64,000 nt of DNA from Paenirhizobium naphthalenivorans (GTDB lineage Bacteria > Pseudomonadota > Alphaproteobacteria > Rhizobiales > Rhizobiaceae): contig NZ_BJZP01000021.1 of NCBI RefSeq assembly GCF_007992095.1, positions 22,676-86,675 on the forward strand, given 5' to 3'. Below, in pieces: positions 1 to 9,038 of the stretch. A program made the translations under genes and the position numbers. Numbering within the stretch: the first letter of the stretch is position 1; each line of letters opens with the position of its first letter. The notes below the pieces were generated by a model that was not told the DNA's origin, did no database searches, and saw only the letters and a program-made list of their open reading frames with translations.

Positions 1-490
1 AGCTCGGCAAATTGATGATCGTCAGCTTCGGCTGGAATTCGCTGAGCGCCGAGCGCTCCGGGCGAATCAGCAAGTTGCGGATGAACAGCGAGTGCCAAGC
101 AAGCTCGGTCACGACGCGAGTCGGGAGTTCGTTCTCGGCATCAGCGCCGCCGATCAGGTCTTGGACGAACAGATCCTTACCTGCCGCGTGGGCCAACATA
201 TCCTTGTGCAGGATACCGAAGTGCTCCGGCGACATGGGCTTGTTGTTGTCCCACCAAATCTGGCCGTCGGTGTGGCTGTCGCGGACGATAAACTTGTCCT
301 TGGCCGAACGGCCGGTGTGCTGCCCCGTAACCGCGCAAAGCGCGCCATCAGCAGTCAGCACAGCTTCGTTACGGCGAATCGCCTCTTCATAAAGGTCGCG
401 CTCACGGACATTGTAGTAGACGCGAGCCGCGTCTCCCAAACCGATCGCTGCTACCCCGATGAGGGGATTATTTACACCAAGCTCCTCCAT
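1..490 (-). CDS. pckA: Phosphoenolpyruvate carboxykinase (ATP), N-terminal part
   Basis: This is the 5' end of pckA, which runs off the left edge of the window; about 163 codons are present. The protein starts at the ATG at 490 with MEELGVNNPLIG and reads through the conserved region TADGALCAVTGQHTGRSAKDKF, which is typical of ATP-dependent PEP carboxykinase. The enzyme converts oxaloacetate plus ATP to PEP and CO2 and opens gluconeogenesis in the cytoplasm. An AGAGGA ribosome site lies just upstream of the ATG. It is divergent from chvI, the usual arrangement in Rhizobiaceae. The catalytic P-loop lies outside the window, so integrity cannot be judged. Confidence 0.95.
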   Translation of the reverse strand, partial: MEELGVNNPLIGVAAIGLGDAARVYYNVRERDLYEEAIRRNEAVLTADGALCAVTGQHTGRSAKDKFIVRDSHTDGQIWWDNNKPMSPEHFGILHKDMLAHAAGKDLFVQDLIGGADAENELPTRVVTELAWHSLFIRNLLIRPERSALSEFQPKLTIINLPS

Positions 491-829
491 GAGCGCGCAT
501 CCTCTTGTATTAGGAAAGTGACGTTGAATTTTGGCGAACCTAGTGTTCGAGTTTTCAAAACGCAAGAAGCAAATCAAAAAACATTCAATAATTTCAAATA
601 ATTAATCGATTTAAATCAGAATCACATTTTTTAAATCGGTTTGCATGACCATCTTTCGGTTGTTGTGACAGCACATTGCACCCCGATTGCCGCAGGACTT
701 ACGGCACGCCCCTTTATCTTTGCCACAATTTGTTCCACCTTTATCCTCAATAAGCGCATCCGAACGCCACCACACCTTGGGTTGGGACGATACCAGGAGT
801 CGCGCTTCATGATGACGGAGACAAATACA
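491..829. promoter_or_regulatory. Divergent pckA/chvI control region
   Basis: This 339-bp gap carries no gene. Its pckA-proximal half (about 530-645) is AT-rich. Two operator-like sequences with a central CG lie at 602-614 (TTAATCGATTTAA) and 630-644 (TTTAAATCGGTTTGC). Their CG centres, at 607/608 and 637/638, are exactly 30 bp apart. This looks like tandem sites for a LacI-family repressor; PckR is a LacI-type regulator described for rhizobial pckA, but assigning these sites to it is inference. The promoter for chvI must lie in the remaining GC-richer half; I see no convincing -35/-10 pair. Confidence 0.5.
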
Positions 830-1552
830 ATGCAGACGATCGCGCTCGTAGACGACGACCGCAATATTCTCACGTCCGTATCGATCGCGCTCGAGGCCGA
901 AGGATACAAGGTCGAGACTTACACCGATGGAGCATCGGCGCTCGACGGCTTGCTGGCACGTCCGCCTCAACTCGCAATCTTCGATATCAAAATGCCACGC
1001 ATGGACGGCATGGAACTACTGCGGCGCCTACGGCAGAAATCGGATATTCCAGTGATCTTCCTGACCTCCAAGGATGAGGAGATCGACGAGCTGTTCGGTT
1101 TGAAAATGGGAGCCGACGACTTCATCACAAAACCGTTCTCGCAGCGCCTCCTGGTCGAGCGGGTCAAGGCCATTCTTCGCCGCGCTGCGAGCCGGGAAAA
1201 CCTGGCCGCCGGCGGCCCCCCGAGGACGGCCGCCGAGCAGCAGGCCCGTACGCTGGAACGGGGACAGCTGGTCATGGATCAGGAGCGCCACACCTGCACC
1301 TGGAAAGGCGACCCGGTAACACTGACGGTGACAGAATTCCTTATCCTGCAATCGCTGGCTCAGCGTCCTGGTGTGGTGAAAAGCCGCGACGCGCTGATGG
1401 ACGCGGCCTATGACGAGCAGGTCTACGTCGATGACCGTACGATCGACAGCCACATCAAGCGCCTGCGCAAGAAGTTCAAGATGGTCGATACCGACTTCGA
1501 CATGATTGAAACGCTCTACGGCGTAGGCTACCGCTTCCGCGAAGCGGCGTAA
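830..1552 (+). CDS. chvI: Two-component response regulator ChvI
   Basis: OmpR/PhoB-type response regulator of 240 residues that partners ChvG in the envelope/acid stress system of rhizobia (ExoS/ChvI in Sinorhizobium). The receiver domain covers about residues 1-120, with acidic residues D8-D10, phospho-acceptor D52 ([12 protein letters not shown]) and the Lys of ITKPFS. The winged-helix DNA-binding domain covers about 140-240 ([30 protein letters not shown]). I chose the ATG at 830 because the family begins [10 protein letters not shown]; an in-frame ATG at 810 would add only seven residues. The gene is followed by two tight intercistronic hairpins and then chvG. Confidence 0.96.
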   Translation: MQTIALVDDDRNILTSVSIALEAEGYKVETYTDGASALDGLLARPPQLAIFDIKMPRMDGMELLRRLRQKSDIPVIFLTSKDEEIDELFGLKMGADDFITKPFSQRLLVERVKAILRRAASRENLAAGGPPRTAAEQQARTLERGQLVMDQERHTCTWKGDPVTLTVTEFLILQSLAQRPGVVKSRDALMDAAYDEQVYVDDRTIDSHIKRLRKKFKMVDTDFDMIETLYGVGYRFREAA

Positions 1553-1577
1553 CGCCGCGGCGGCCTGATCGGCCGCC
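1544..1577 (+). other. Two tandem GC-rich hairpins between chvI and chvG
   Basis: Two perfect inverted repeats lie back to back. GCGGCG at 1544-1549 pairs with CGCCGC at 1553-1558, with the chvI stop codon TAA as its loop. GGCGGCC at 1559-1565 pairs with GGCCGCC at 1571-1577. No T-run follows, so they are not a typical intrinsic terminator. They may set mRNA stability or partial uncoupling between chvI and chvG; that role is inference. Confidence 0.5.
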
Positions 1578-1594
1578 CGGCAAAAGGGTTGAGC

Positions 1595-3376
1595 GTGGCC
1601 AAGCAATTGGATAACGGGATGATGGACGAACTGGATGGCGGAGGCGAACAGCGCCACTTTCCAGTCCACCCGTTTACGCTGATACGACGGATTTTCGGTC
1701 ATGCGCTGTTTTCCAGCCTGACCCGACGTATCGTCTTCTTCAACCTTGCCGCCCTGATCGTGCTGGTCGGCGGCATCATGTACCTCAACCAGTTCCGCGA
1801 AGGCCTGATCGACGCGCGCGTCGAAAGCCTGCTGACCCAAGGCGAGATCATCGCCGGGGCCATTTCCGCCTCGGCCTCGGTCGACACCAACTCGATCACC
1901 ATCGATCCGCAGAAACTACTGGAACTCCAAGCCGGACAGAGCATAACACCGGTTCCGAACGACGAGGACCTCGAATTCCCCATCAACCCGGAACGGGTCG
2001 CACCTGTGCTCAGACGGCTGATCTCGCCAACACGCACGCGCGCTCGGCTGTTCGACGCAGACGCCAACCTCTTGCTCGATTCGCGCCACCTCTATTCACG
2101 TGGCCAGGTTCTGCGCTTCGATCTGCCACCAGTCGAAGGTGACTCCTCCAGCGTGACCGACTGGGTGGCACGCATCTTCAACATGGCTCTCCAGCCGTCG
2201 AATCTCCCGGTCTACAAGGAAGCGCCTGGTGGCGACGGATCGATCTATCCAGAGGTGATGAATGCGCTCACCGGTGTGCGCGGCGCCGTCGTGCGCGTCA
2301 CCGACCAGAGCGAACTTATCGTTTCGGTCGCTGTGCCCGTCCAGCGCTTTCGTGCGGTTCTCGGCGTCCTGCTGCTCTCCACGCAGGCCGGCGACATCGA
2401 CAAGATCGTCCATGCCGAGCGTCTGGCCATCCTGCGTGTCTTCGGGGTCGCAGCCCTTGTCAACATTGTCGTCTCTCTGCTTCTGTCCTCGACCATCGCC
2501 AACCCGCTGCGGCGACTTGCGGCGGCGGCGATCCGCGTGCGCCGTGGTGCCAGGGAGCGCGAGCAAATCCCCGACTTCTCCGCTCGCCAAGACGAAATCG
2601 GCAATCTTTCCGTCGCCCTTCGCGACATGACCAATGCGCTTTATGACCGGATCGACGCGATCGAGAGTTTCGCTGCCGACGTCAGCCATGAGCTGAAAAA
2701 CCCCCTTACCTCACTGCGCAGCGCGGTGGAAACCCTGCCGCTCGCCAAGAGCGACCACTCGCGACAACGGCTGATGGATGTCATCCAGCACGACGTACGT
2801 CGCCTCGACCGATTGATCAGCGACATTTCCGACGCCTCCCGTCTCGACGCCGAACTGGCGCGCAGCGATGCAAAGCCAGTCGACCTCGAAGTGCTGCTGT
2901 CCAGTCTAGTCGATGTCTCGCGGCAAATCAGAAGCACCAAGAAGCCGGTCGAGCTTGACTATATCATCGATCAGAAGCCAGGCGCCAAGACCGGCTTTGT
3001 CGTCCAGGGACATGATCTCAGACTCGGCCAGATCATCACCAATCTGATCGAAAATGCCCGCTCTTTCGTGCCGGAGGTAGGCGGTAAGATCACCGTGAAA
3101 CTGTCCCGCACCCGAGGGCGCTGCCTCGTTCAGATTGAGGATAATGGCCCGGGCATCCAGGCCGAGGACATCGACCGCATCTTTGAGCGCTTCTACACGG
3201 ACCGACCCGAGGGCGAGAGCTTCGGCCAGAATTCCGGTCTCGGTCTTTCCATCAGCCGGCAGATAGCCGAGGCCCATGGCGGCAGCCTGAGGGCCGAGAA
3301 CATCATCGAACCCGGAACCGGCAGACGGCTTGGCGCACGGTTCATCCTGTCGCTGCCTGTTGAGGCTGCGGCTTGA
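1595..3376 (+). CDS. chvG: Sensor histidine kinase ChvG (ExoS)
   Basis: Membrane sensor kinase of about 593 residues that phosphorylates ChvI. Two transmembrane segments, near residues 45-70 and 275-305, flank a periplasmic sensor domain of about 200 residues. A HAMP region, the HisKA H-box (DVSHELKNPLTSL, phosphorylated His about 365) and a HATPase domain with N-box (LIENARSF), DNGPGI and GLGLSISRQI follow. I prefer the GTG start at 1595 because AAAAGGG ends 6 nt upstream; the TTG at 1589 would abut that site. It overlaps hprK by 4 nt, so sensor and PTS kinase appear translationally coupled. Confidence 0.95.
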   Translation: MAKQLDNGMMDELDGGGEQRHFPVHPFTLIRRIFGHALFSSLTRRIVFFNLAALIVLVGGIMYLNQFREGLIDARVESLLTQGEIIAGAISASASVDTNSITIDPQKLLELQAGQSITPVPNDEDLEFPINPERVAPVLRRLISPTRTRARLFDADANLLLDSRHLYSRGQVLRFDLPPVEGDSSSVTDWVARIFNMALQPSNLPVYKEAPGGDGSIYPEVMNALTGVRGAVVRVTDQSELIVSVAVPVQRFRAVLGVLLLSTQAGDIDKIVHAERLAILRVFGVAALVNIVVSLLLSSTIANPLRRLAAAAIRVRRGAREREQIPDFSARQDEIGNLSVALRDMTNALYDRIDAIESFAADVSHELKNPLTSLRSAVETLPLAKSDHSRQRLMDVIQHDVRRLDRLISDISDASRLDAELARSDAKPVDLEVLLSSLVDVSRQIRSTKKPVELDYIIDQKPGAKTGFVVQGHDLRLGQIITNLIENARSFVPEVGGKITVKLSRTRGRCLVQIEDNGPGIQAEDIDRIFERFYTDRPEGESFGQNSGLGLSISRQIAEAHGGSLRAENIIEPGTGRRLGARFILSLPVEAAA

Positions 3377-3816
3377 GCGGCCGCGGCGTCAATATCCACG
3401 CAACAGCGATCGTCGTCGGCACCACCGGCCTCGTCTTCATCGGCCCATCAGGATCGGGAAAGTCGATGCTCGCCTTCGATTGTTTGTGCGAGGCACGTCT
3501 TCATGGCCAGTTCGCCGCCTTGGTGGCGGATGACCAAGTTTTCATCTCCCGTTTCGGCACGCATGTCGTGGCTTCGCGACCCGAGACCATCAAGGATCTG
3601 ATCGAGTTGCGCCACGGCGGCATAGCGCGGATCGCCAGTATTCCCCGCGCCCTGCTGCACTATGCTGTTGTCCCGGTGATACGGGGCGAGGCAAAACGAT
3701 TGCCCCCCGAAAAGGCAAGGGAAACACTTTTTGGCGAAGTCAGCTTGCCAGCACTCCACGTTCCGAGCGACCTGCGCTTGCCTTTTTCTTTCATAAATGC
3801 CTTGATCGCTTCCTAA
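3373..3816 (+). CDS. hprK: HPr kinase/phosphorylase, short alphaproteobacterial form
   Basis: Phosphorylates and dephosphorylates the regulatory serine of HPr, linking carbon status to the PTS. The protein has only 147 residues and keeps the C-terminal catalytic half: the P-loop GPSGSGKS at about residues 20-27, the ADDQ segment and RPETIKDLIELRHGG. The N-terminal domain of firmicute HprK (about 310 residues) is absent, which is normal for rhizobia. The TTG start at 3373 overlaps the chvG stop (TTGA). No other start is available upstream of the P-loop. Confidence 0.93.
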   Translation: MSGRGVNIHATAIVVGTTGLVFIGPSGSGKSMLAFDCLCEARLHGQFAALVADDQVFISRFGTHVVASRPETIKDLIELRHGGIARIASIPRALLHYAVVPVIRGEAKRLPPEKARETLFGEVSLPALHVPSDLRLPFSFINALIAS

Positions 3817-3960
3817 ACCGCGTTCGCTTCATCGAAACGGACCGCAGTTTACGCTTGAACTTCGCGCTTTCATCGCCAAGATGGCGAGCCACTGATGGAC
3901 GAAGTACCTGCGTTGCGTTATCTCCGCCATCTGTCTGCGCAGGCAAGGGGTATTAGAAGA

Positions 3961-4362
3961 ATGATCGGACTTGTGCTTGTCACCCATGGCAAGCTGGCTG
4001 AGGAATTTCAGCATGCCGTCGAGCATGTCGTGGGACCTCAGAAATTCATCGAAACCGTCTGCATCGGTCCGGACGACGATATGGATCAACGTCGCCAGGA
4101 CATCCTGGACGCGGTGATGCGTGCCGATGACGGGCATGGTGTGATCATCCTGACGGACATGTTCGGTGGAACACCTTCAAATCTCGCCATTTCCGTGATG
4201 AACACCGGCCGGATCGAGGTGATCGCTGGCGTCAACCTGCCCATGCTCATCAAGCTGGCTGGCGTGCGCGGCGAGAACGATATGGAAAAGGCGCTGGCGG
4301 ATGCCTCCGACGCCGGACGCAAGTATATCAACGTCGCCAGCCGCGTGCTGAGCGGCAAGTGA
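3961..4362 (+). CDS. PTS EIIA component, mannose/fructose family
   Basis: A 133-residue EIIA-Man-type protein that accepts phosphate from HPr. The active histidine is H9 in MIGLVLVTHGKLAEEF, and the TDMFGGTPSN segment is characteristic of the family. No EIIB or EIIC genes are nearby, so it is probably a regulatory rather than a sugar-transporting PTS unit. The ATG at 3961 matches the domain start; an in-frame ATG at 3895 would add 22 residues with no domain support. It sits 144 bp after hprK and 19 bp before the HPr gene. Confidence 0.92.
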   Translation: MIGLVLVTHGKLAEEFQHAVEHVVGPQKFIETVCIGPDDDMDQRRQDILDAVMRADDGHGVIILTDMFGGTPSNLAISVMNTGRIEVIAGVNLPMLIKLAGVRGENDMEKALADASDAGRKYINVASRVLSGK

Positions 4363-4381
4363 TCTGTCCGAAGGTCCTTCC

Positions 4382-4654
4382 ATGCCTAATTCGCGGGAAC
4401 TGCTGATCATCAACAAGCGTGGCCTGCATGCCCGTGCCTCGGCCAAATTCGTCCAGACAGTGAACGATTTCGACGCTTCCGTGCAGGTCACCAAGGACGG
4501 CACAACAGTCGGTGGCACCTCCATCATGGGATTGATGATGCTGGCTGCCAGCCCGGGCTGTTCGATTACGGTTAGCGCCACAGGCAATCAGGCGAGTGCG
4601 GTGCTTGACGCCCTGGAATCCCTCGTCGCGGACAAGTTCGGCGAAGAGATGTAA
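4382..4654 (+). CDS. ptsH: Phosphocarrier protein HPr
   Basis: HPr of 90 residues that relays phosphate from enzyme I to EIIA proteins. The active-site histidine is H16 (NKRGLHARASAKF), and the regulatory serine targeted by HprK is S47 (GGTSIMGLMML). Both key residues are intact, consistent with the complete hprK upstream. Enzyme I is not in the window. The gene is the last of the chvI-chvG-hprK-EIIA-HPr run; no terminator is obvious before the ahcY control region. Confidence 0.95.
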   Translation: MPNSRELLIINKRGLHARASAKFVQTVNDFDASVQVTKDGTTVGGTSIMGLMMLAASPGCSITVSATGNQASAVLDALESLVADKFGEEM

Positions 4655-4666
4655 TCACCGCTTAAT

Positions 4667-4696
4667 CATATAAAGACATAAAGACCTCTTTATGTC
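4667..4696. promoter_or_regulatory. Palindromic operator-like site upstream of ahcY
   Basis: A perfect 10-bp inverted repeat, GACATAAAGA at 4675-4684 and TCTTTATGTC at 4687-4696, is separated by CC. A further copy of the half-site, CATATAAAGA at 4667-4676, precedes it. The pattern resembles the ATAAAGA/TCTTTAT operator that I recall for ArsR-family SAM/SAH-responsive regulators (SahR type) of methionine-cycle genes. It lies 133 bp before the ahcY start. Assignment to a particular regulator is inference. Confidence 0.6.
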
Positions 4697-4829
4697 ATCT
4701 TGCCAATCTCGGTAATCCCTGCTAAACGCGGATCAGAAACCCGTCTTTTGCAGAGGGGTCACGCATGGTGCTTGCCTTTCGCCGATCACGGAGCCGGGCC
4801 TGCGCCGTCATCCTAGCCGGGAGCGCTTC

Positions 4830-6230
4830 ATGACCGCACATAACGACTATATCGTCGCAGATATCGGCCTCGCCGATTTCGGCCGCAAGGAAATTGCCAT
4901 TGCCGAAACTGAAATGCCGGGACTGATGTCCTGCCGCACAGAGTTCGGCCAGAGCCAGCCGCTGAAGGGCGCCCGCATCACCGGCTCGCTGCACATGACC
5001 ATCCAGACTGCTGTTCTGATCGAGACGCTGGTGGCTCTCGGCGCGGAAGTGCGCTGGGCCTCCTGCAATATCTTCTCGACCCAGGACCATGCGGCCGCAG
5101 CGATTGCCGCCGCTGGCATCCCGGTCTACGCCGTCAAGGGCGAAACGCTTGAAGAATACTGGACCTATACCGACCAGATCTTCCAATGGCGTGACGGCGG
5201 CGTCTCGAACATGATCCTCGATGATGGTGGTGACGCCAGCATGTACATCCTGCTCGGCGCACGCGCCGAAGCCGGCGAGGACGTGCTTTCCAATCCAGGC
5301 TCGGAAGAGGAAGAGATTCTGTTCGCGCAGATCAAGAAGCGCCTCGCCGCTTCCCCTGGCTGGTTCACCAAGCAGCGCGATGCGATCCTCGGCGTGACCG
5401 AGGAAACCACCACGGGCGTTCACCGCCTTTACGAACTGAGCAAGAAGGGCCTCCTCCCCTTCCCGGCGATCAACGTCAATGACAGCGTGACCAAGTCGAA
5501 GTTCGACAATAAGTACGGCTGCAAGGAATCGCTGGTGGACGGCATTCGCCGCGGCACCGACGTGATGATGGCCGGCAAGGTCGCCGTCGTATGCGGCTAT
5601 GGCGATGTCGGCAAGGGATCCGCTGCATCACTGCGCGGCGCAGGCGCCCGCGTCAAGGTCACCGAAGTCGACCCAATCTGCGCCCTGCAGGCTGCCATGG
5701 ACGGCTTTGAAGTCGTCACGCTGGAAGACGTCGTCGCCTCCGCCGACATCTTCATCACCACCACCGGCAACAAGGACGTCATCCGCATCGAGCACATGCG
5801 CGAGATGAAGGACATGGCGATCGTCGGCAATATCGGGCACTTCGATAACGAGATCCAGGTCGCCGCTCTGCGCAATCTCAAGTGGACCAATGTCAAGCCA
5901 CAGGTTGACATGATCGAGTTCCCCAAGGGCAACCGGATGATCCTTCTTTCGCAAGGTCGCCTGCTCAATCTCGGCAATGCGACCGGTCATCCGTCCTTTG
6001 TCATGTCGGCCTCCTTCACCAACCAGGTTCTGGCGCAGATCGAGCTCTTTACCAAGCCCGGCGAATACAAGAACGAGGTCTATGTCCTGCCGAAACACCT
6101 CGACGAAAAGGTCGCTCGGCTGCATCTCGAAAAGCTCGGCGTGAAGCTGACCACACTTTCTGAAGAACAGGCCGCCTATATCGGTGTGACGCCGCAGGGC
6201 CCGTTCAAGGCGGACCACTACCGCTATTGA
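4830..6230 (+). CDS. ahcY: Adenosylhomocysteinase
   Basis: Hydrolyses S-adenosylhomocysteine to adenosine and homocysteine, clearing the by-product of SAM-dependent methylation in the cytoplasm. The 466-residue protein is full length. It shows the substrate-binding LTGSLHMT-like region ([10 protein letters not shown]), the NAD-binding [10 protein letters not shown] near residue 256 and the invariant C-terminus KADHYRY. It is monocistronic between the upstream palindrome and a strong terminator. Confidence 0.98.
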   Translation: MTAHNDYIVADIGLADFGRKEIAIAETEMPGLMSCRTEFGQSQPLKGARITGSLHMTIQTAVLIETLVALGAEVRWASCNIFSTQDHAAAAIAAAGIPVYAVKGETLEEYWTYTDQIFQWRDGGVSNMILDDGGDASMYILLGARAEAGEDVLSNPGSEEEEILFAQIKKRLAASPGWFTKQRDAILGVTEETTTGVHRLYELSKKGLLPFPAINVNDSVTKSKFDNKYGCKESLVDGIRRGTDVMMAGKVAVVCGYGDVGKGSAASLRGAGARVKVTEVDPICALQAAMDGFEVVTLEDVVASADIFITTTGNKDVIRIEHMREMKDMAIVGNIGHFDNEIQVAALRNLKWTNVKPQVDMIEFPKGNRMILLSQGRLLNLGNATGHPSFVMSASFTNQVLAQIELFTKPGEYKNEVYVLPKHLDEKVARLHLEKLGVKLTTLSEEQAAYIGVTPQGPFKADHYRY

Positions 6231-6260
6231 TAATCCTCTGGATATCTACCAAATCTAGTG

Positions 6261-6297
6261 ACCGCAGCCTTGACAAAGGCTGCGGTTTCTTTTTTGC
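6261..6297 (+). terminator. Rho-independent terminator after ahcY
   Basis: An 11-bp stem pairs ACCGCAGCCTT (6261-6271) with AAGGCTGCGGT (6276-6286) across a GACA loop, followed by TTCTTTTTTG. It ends the ahcY transcript and insulates divL. Confidence 0.9.
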
Positions 6298-6428
6298 CCC
6301 CGACCCTTCCCGCAGATTTCCTTAAGCAGTATTGTTTTAGCACTTGATTCGTGGCGCACCCATCAGGGCGTCGGCGAAATGGGATGTCTTGTCGACGATG
6401 CGGCACATAGGACGGAGACAGACCGAGG

Positions 6429-9038
6429 ATGTCGGTAAATAACAACGGCCCGTTCAATCGGAACAAAGCGGCGGGTGTCGATCCCAAAGCAGCGCGGCGG
6501 CGCGCCCGGGATTGCAACCAAGAAAACGCCAGCGCGAACGAGGGAACTCGTTCGCGCGTGAGACCGGGTCTGCTGCCACGATTGTGGCGCGCCTGCATGG
6601 GCGGAACCATCCTGACCGGCTTTTTCTCTCCCAGTTTGGCGCAGACAGACGCGGTGATCCCGCCGAGTGAAAAGCTCTTCACATCGGTCGAAATGGTCGG
6701 ATACGCACTTGTTCTCGGCATCCTCTCGGCGGCGATGCTCTCTGCCGGGTGGCTGATCCGCCAGCGCGGACGGCTCGAGGCCGAAGGTGCCGAAATGCGT
6801 TCAGCCCTCTCCGACGCGAAACAGCAGATCTCACGCTATCACGCGCTGATTGCCGAAAAAAACCGCCGGATTGTTATCTGGGATGGACAGAACGGCAAGC
6901 CGGAATTCCTCGGCCAATTGCCGGTCGAGACCGGAGCGCCGCAAACCGATGGGGAGTTCCTCGCCTTCGGACGCTGGCTGAAACCAGCCTCGGCGAGCGA
7001 ATTGGAAAAAGCGATCGAGGCCTTGCGCTACGGGGCCGAGAGCTTCGACGTCATCATAGAGACCCATCGAGGCGAAGTGATCGAGGTCCAAGGCCGCCTT
7101 TCCGGCGGGCGGGCATTCGCCCGTTTCGTCGCCCTCAACAACCTGCGTGCCGAACTCGCCGAACTGAAGATCGAACGCAACCGCTTGAGGAATTCCATCG
7201 CAACGTTCGAATCACTGCTCGACGCCATCGAACAACCAGTCTGGCGCCGCGACGCGGAAGGACACCTGATCTGGGTCAACCATGCCTATAGTGAAGCGGT
7301 CGAGGCCAAGTCGCCTGATCAAGCCGTGCGCGAAAGCCGAGAGATCCTCACCAGCCTGACCCGGGAGAAGATCAAGGCAAGCGCGACGCCCGAATCGCCC
7401 TTCCATGACGTCGTCTCCACTGCCGTGCGCGGCAAGCGAAGCTTCTTCGATGTGGTCGACGTTCGCGAGCCTTCCGGTTCTTGCGGCATGGCAGTCGACG
7501 TCAGCGGCGAAGAAGAGCTTCGCGAGGAACTGGCCCGCACACTGAAGAGCCATGCCGAAACGCTTGAACACCTCGAGACCCCGGTCGCCATCTTCGACGG
7601 CGACCGACGCCTGCAATTCTTCAATCAGCCGTTCCAGAAACTCTGGGACCTCGAACCGCTTTTCCTCGAGTCGCATCCAGACCATGGCGAGCTGCTGGAC
7701 CGCCTACGTTCGGCCCGCAAGCTGCCGGAGCAGCTGAGCTGGAAGGCGTGGAAAGAAAACACGCTTTCGGTCTATCGCTCGCTCGAGACCCAGACTGAGC
7801 TCTGGCATCTGCCGAACGGTCAGACACTGCGGGTTATCGCCTCGGCCCATCCGCAGGGTGGCGCAACCTGCGTTTTCGAAAACGTCACGGCGCAATTCGA
7901 CCTGGAAAGCCGCTACAATACGCTGCTCAGGGTTCGCGGCGAGACGATCGATCATCTGTCCGAAGGAGTCGCGGTATTTGGTCCGGACGGGCGTATAGAA
8001 CTATCGAATCCAGCCTTTCGCGCGCTTTGGGGTATTCCGGAGGCTGACGCCAAGCATGGAACTCATATCAAGGCGATCGAAGCTGCCTGCGCCCCGTCCT
8101 ATGAGGGAGCCGACGGCTGGAAGGCCTTTGCCAAGATCATAACCAGTTTCGAGGACGAGCGGCCGTCGAGCCAAGGCACGCTGGAGCTCTATTCCGGCCT
8201 GGTTCTCGATTATGCCGTGACGCCCCTGCCGAATGCACAGACCATGCTGACCTTCGTCAATATGACGGACAGCGTGCGAGCCGAGCGAGCACTCAAGGAA
8301 AAGAACGAAGCGCTGCGCAAGGCTGACGAGTTGAAGAACGACTTCGTCCAGCACGTCTCTTATGAATTGCGCTCCCCGCTCACCAATATCATCGGCTTCA
8401 CCGATCTCCTGAAGACCCCGGCGATCGGACCGCTCAACGAACGCCAGGCGGAATATATCGACCATATTTCGACCTCGTCCTCAGTTCTTTTGACAATCGT
8501 CAATGATATTCTGGATCTGGCCACTGTAGATGCCGGCATCATGCGGCTCGACTATACGGAGATCGATCTCAACGACCTGCTTGACGACGTGTCGATGCAG
8601 ATGACCGACCGACTGCAGGAAGGCAATGTCTCCCTGGAGATCGCGGCTGTCGCCCAGCTCGGCCATATCGTCGCAGACCAGCAGCGGCTCAAGCAGATTC
8701 TGATCAAGCTGCTCACCAATGCCGTGAACTTCGCGCCGGAGGGATCGTCGATCGAGTTGAAGTGCTGGCGCGACGATGGTGATTTCGTCTTCACGGTCCA
8801 CGACAACGGTTGCGGTATGTCGCAAGACATGCTGGCCACTGTGTTCAATCGTTTTTCGACCAATGCCAAGACCGGCAAGCGCAGTGGCGCAGGGCTCGGG
8901 CTTTCCATCGTCGAGAGCTTCGTCAACCTGCACCAGGGCGAGGTTTCGATTGACAGCGAGCAGGGACGCGGCACCACCGTGACCTGCCGCATCCCTTCCG
9001 CCGTGCTCGAACCGCAAGCCATCGCCGCCGCCGGATGA
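6429..9038 (+). CDS. divL: DivL-type PAS-domain pseudo-histidine kinase
   Basis: An 869-residue PAS-rich protein built like a sensor kinase. It has a transmembrane segment near residues 92-112, several PAS-like segments (about 250-600), a dimerisation helix and a HATPase domain (LLTNAVNFAPEG, DNGCGM, GAGLGLSIVESF). The H-box reads HVSYELRSPLTNI, with Tyr645 where the phosphorylated histidine should be. That is the hallmark of DivL, the essential tyrosine 'kinase' that tunes CckA and thereby CtrA in alphaproteobacterial cell-cycle control. The ATG at 6429 is used; an ATG at 6597 is an alternative. The stop overlaps the next gene by 4 nt. Confidence 0.88.
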   Translation: MSVNNNGPFNRNKAAGVDPKAARRRARDCNQENASANEGTRSRVRPGLLPRLWRACMGGTILTGFFSPSLAQTDAVIPPSEKLFTSVEMVGYALVLGILSAAMLSAGWLIRQRGRLEAEGAEMRSALSDAKQQISRYHALIAEKNRRIVIWDGQNGKPEFLGQLPVETGAPQTDGEFLAFGRWLKPASASELEKAIEALRYGAESFDVIIETHRGEVIEVQGRLSGGRAFARFVALNNLRAELAELKIERNRLRNSIATFESLLDAIEQPVWRRDAEGHLIWVNHAYSEAVEAKSPDQAVRESREILTSLTREKIKASATPESPFHDVVSTAVRGKRSFFDVVDVREPSGSCGMAVDVSGEEELREELARTLKSHAETLEHLETPVAIFDGDRRLQFFNQPFQKLWDLEPLFLESHPDHGELLDRLRSARKLPEQLSWKAWKENTLSVYRSLETQTELWHLPNGQTLRVIASAHPQGGATCVFENVTAQFDLESRYNTLLRVRGETIDHLSEGVAVFGPDGRIELSNPAFRALWGIPEADAKHGTHIKAIEAACAPSYEGADGWKAFAKIITSFEDERPSSQGTLELYSGLVLDYAVTPLPNAQTMLTFVNMTDSVRAERALKEKNEALRKADELKNDFVQHVSYELRSPLTNIIGFTDLLKTPAIGPLNERQAEYIDHISTSSSVLLTIVNDILDLATVDAGIMRLDYTEIDLNDLLDDVSMQMTDRLQEGNVSLEIAAVAQLGHIVADQQRLKQILIKLLTNAVNFAPEGSSIELKCWRDDGDFVFTVHDNGCGMSQDMLATVFNRFSTNAKTGKRSGAGLGLSIVESFVNLHQGEVSIDSEQGRGTTVTCRIPSAVLEPQAIAAAG

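Noticed and set aside
641..829. A longer chvI protein from the upstream start at 641
   Set aside because: The added residues do not belong to the receiver domain and overlap the operator-like sites; the family begins at [10 protein letters not shown].
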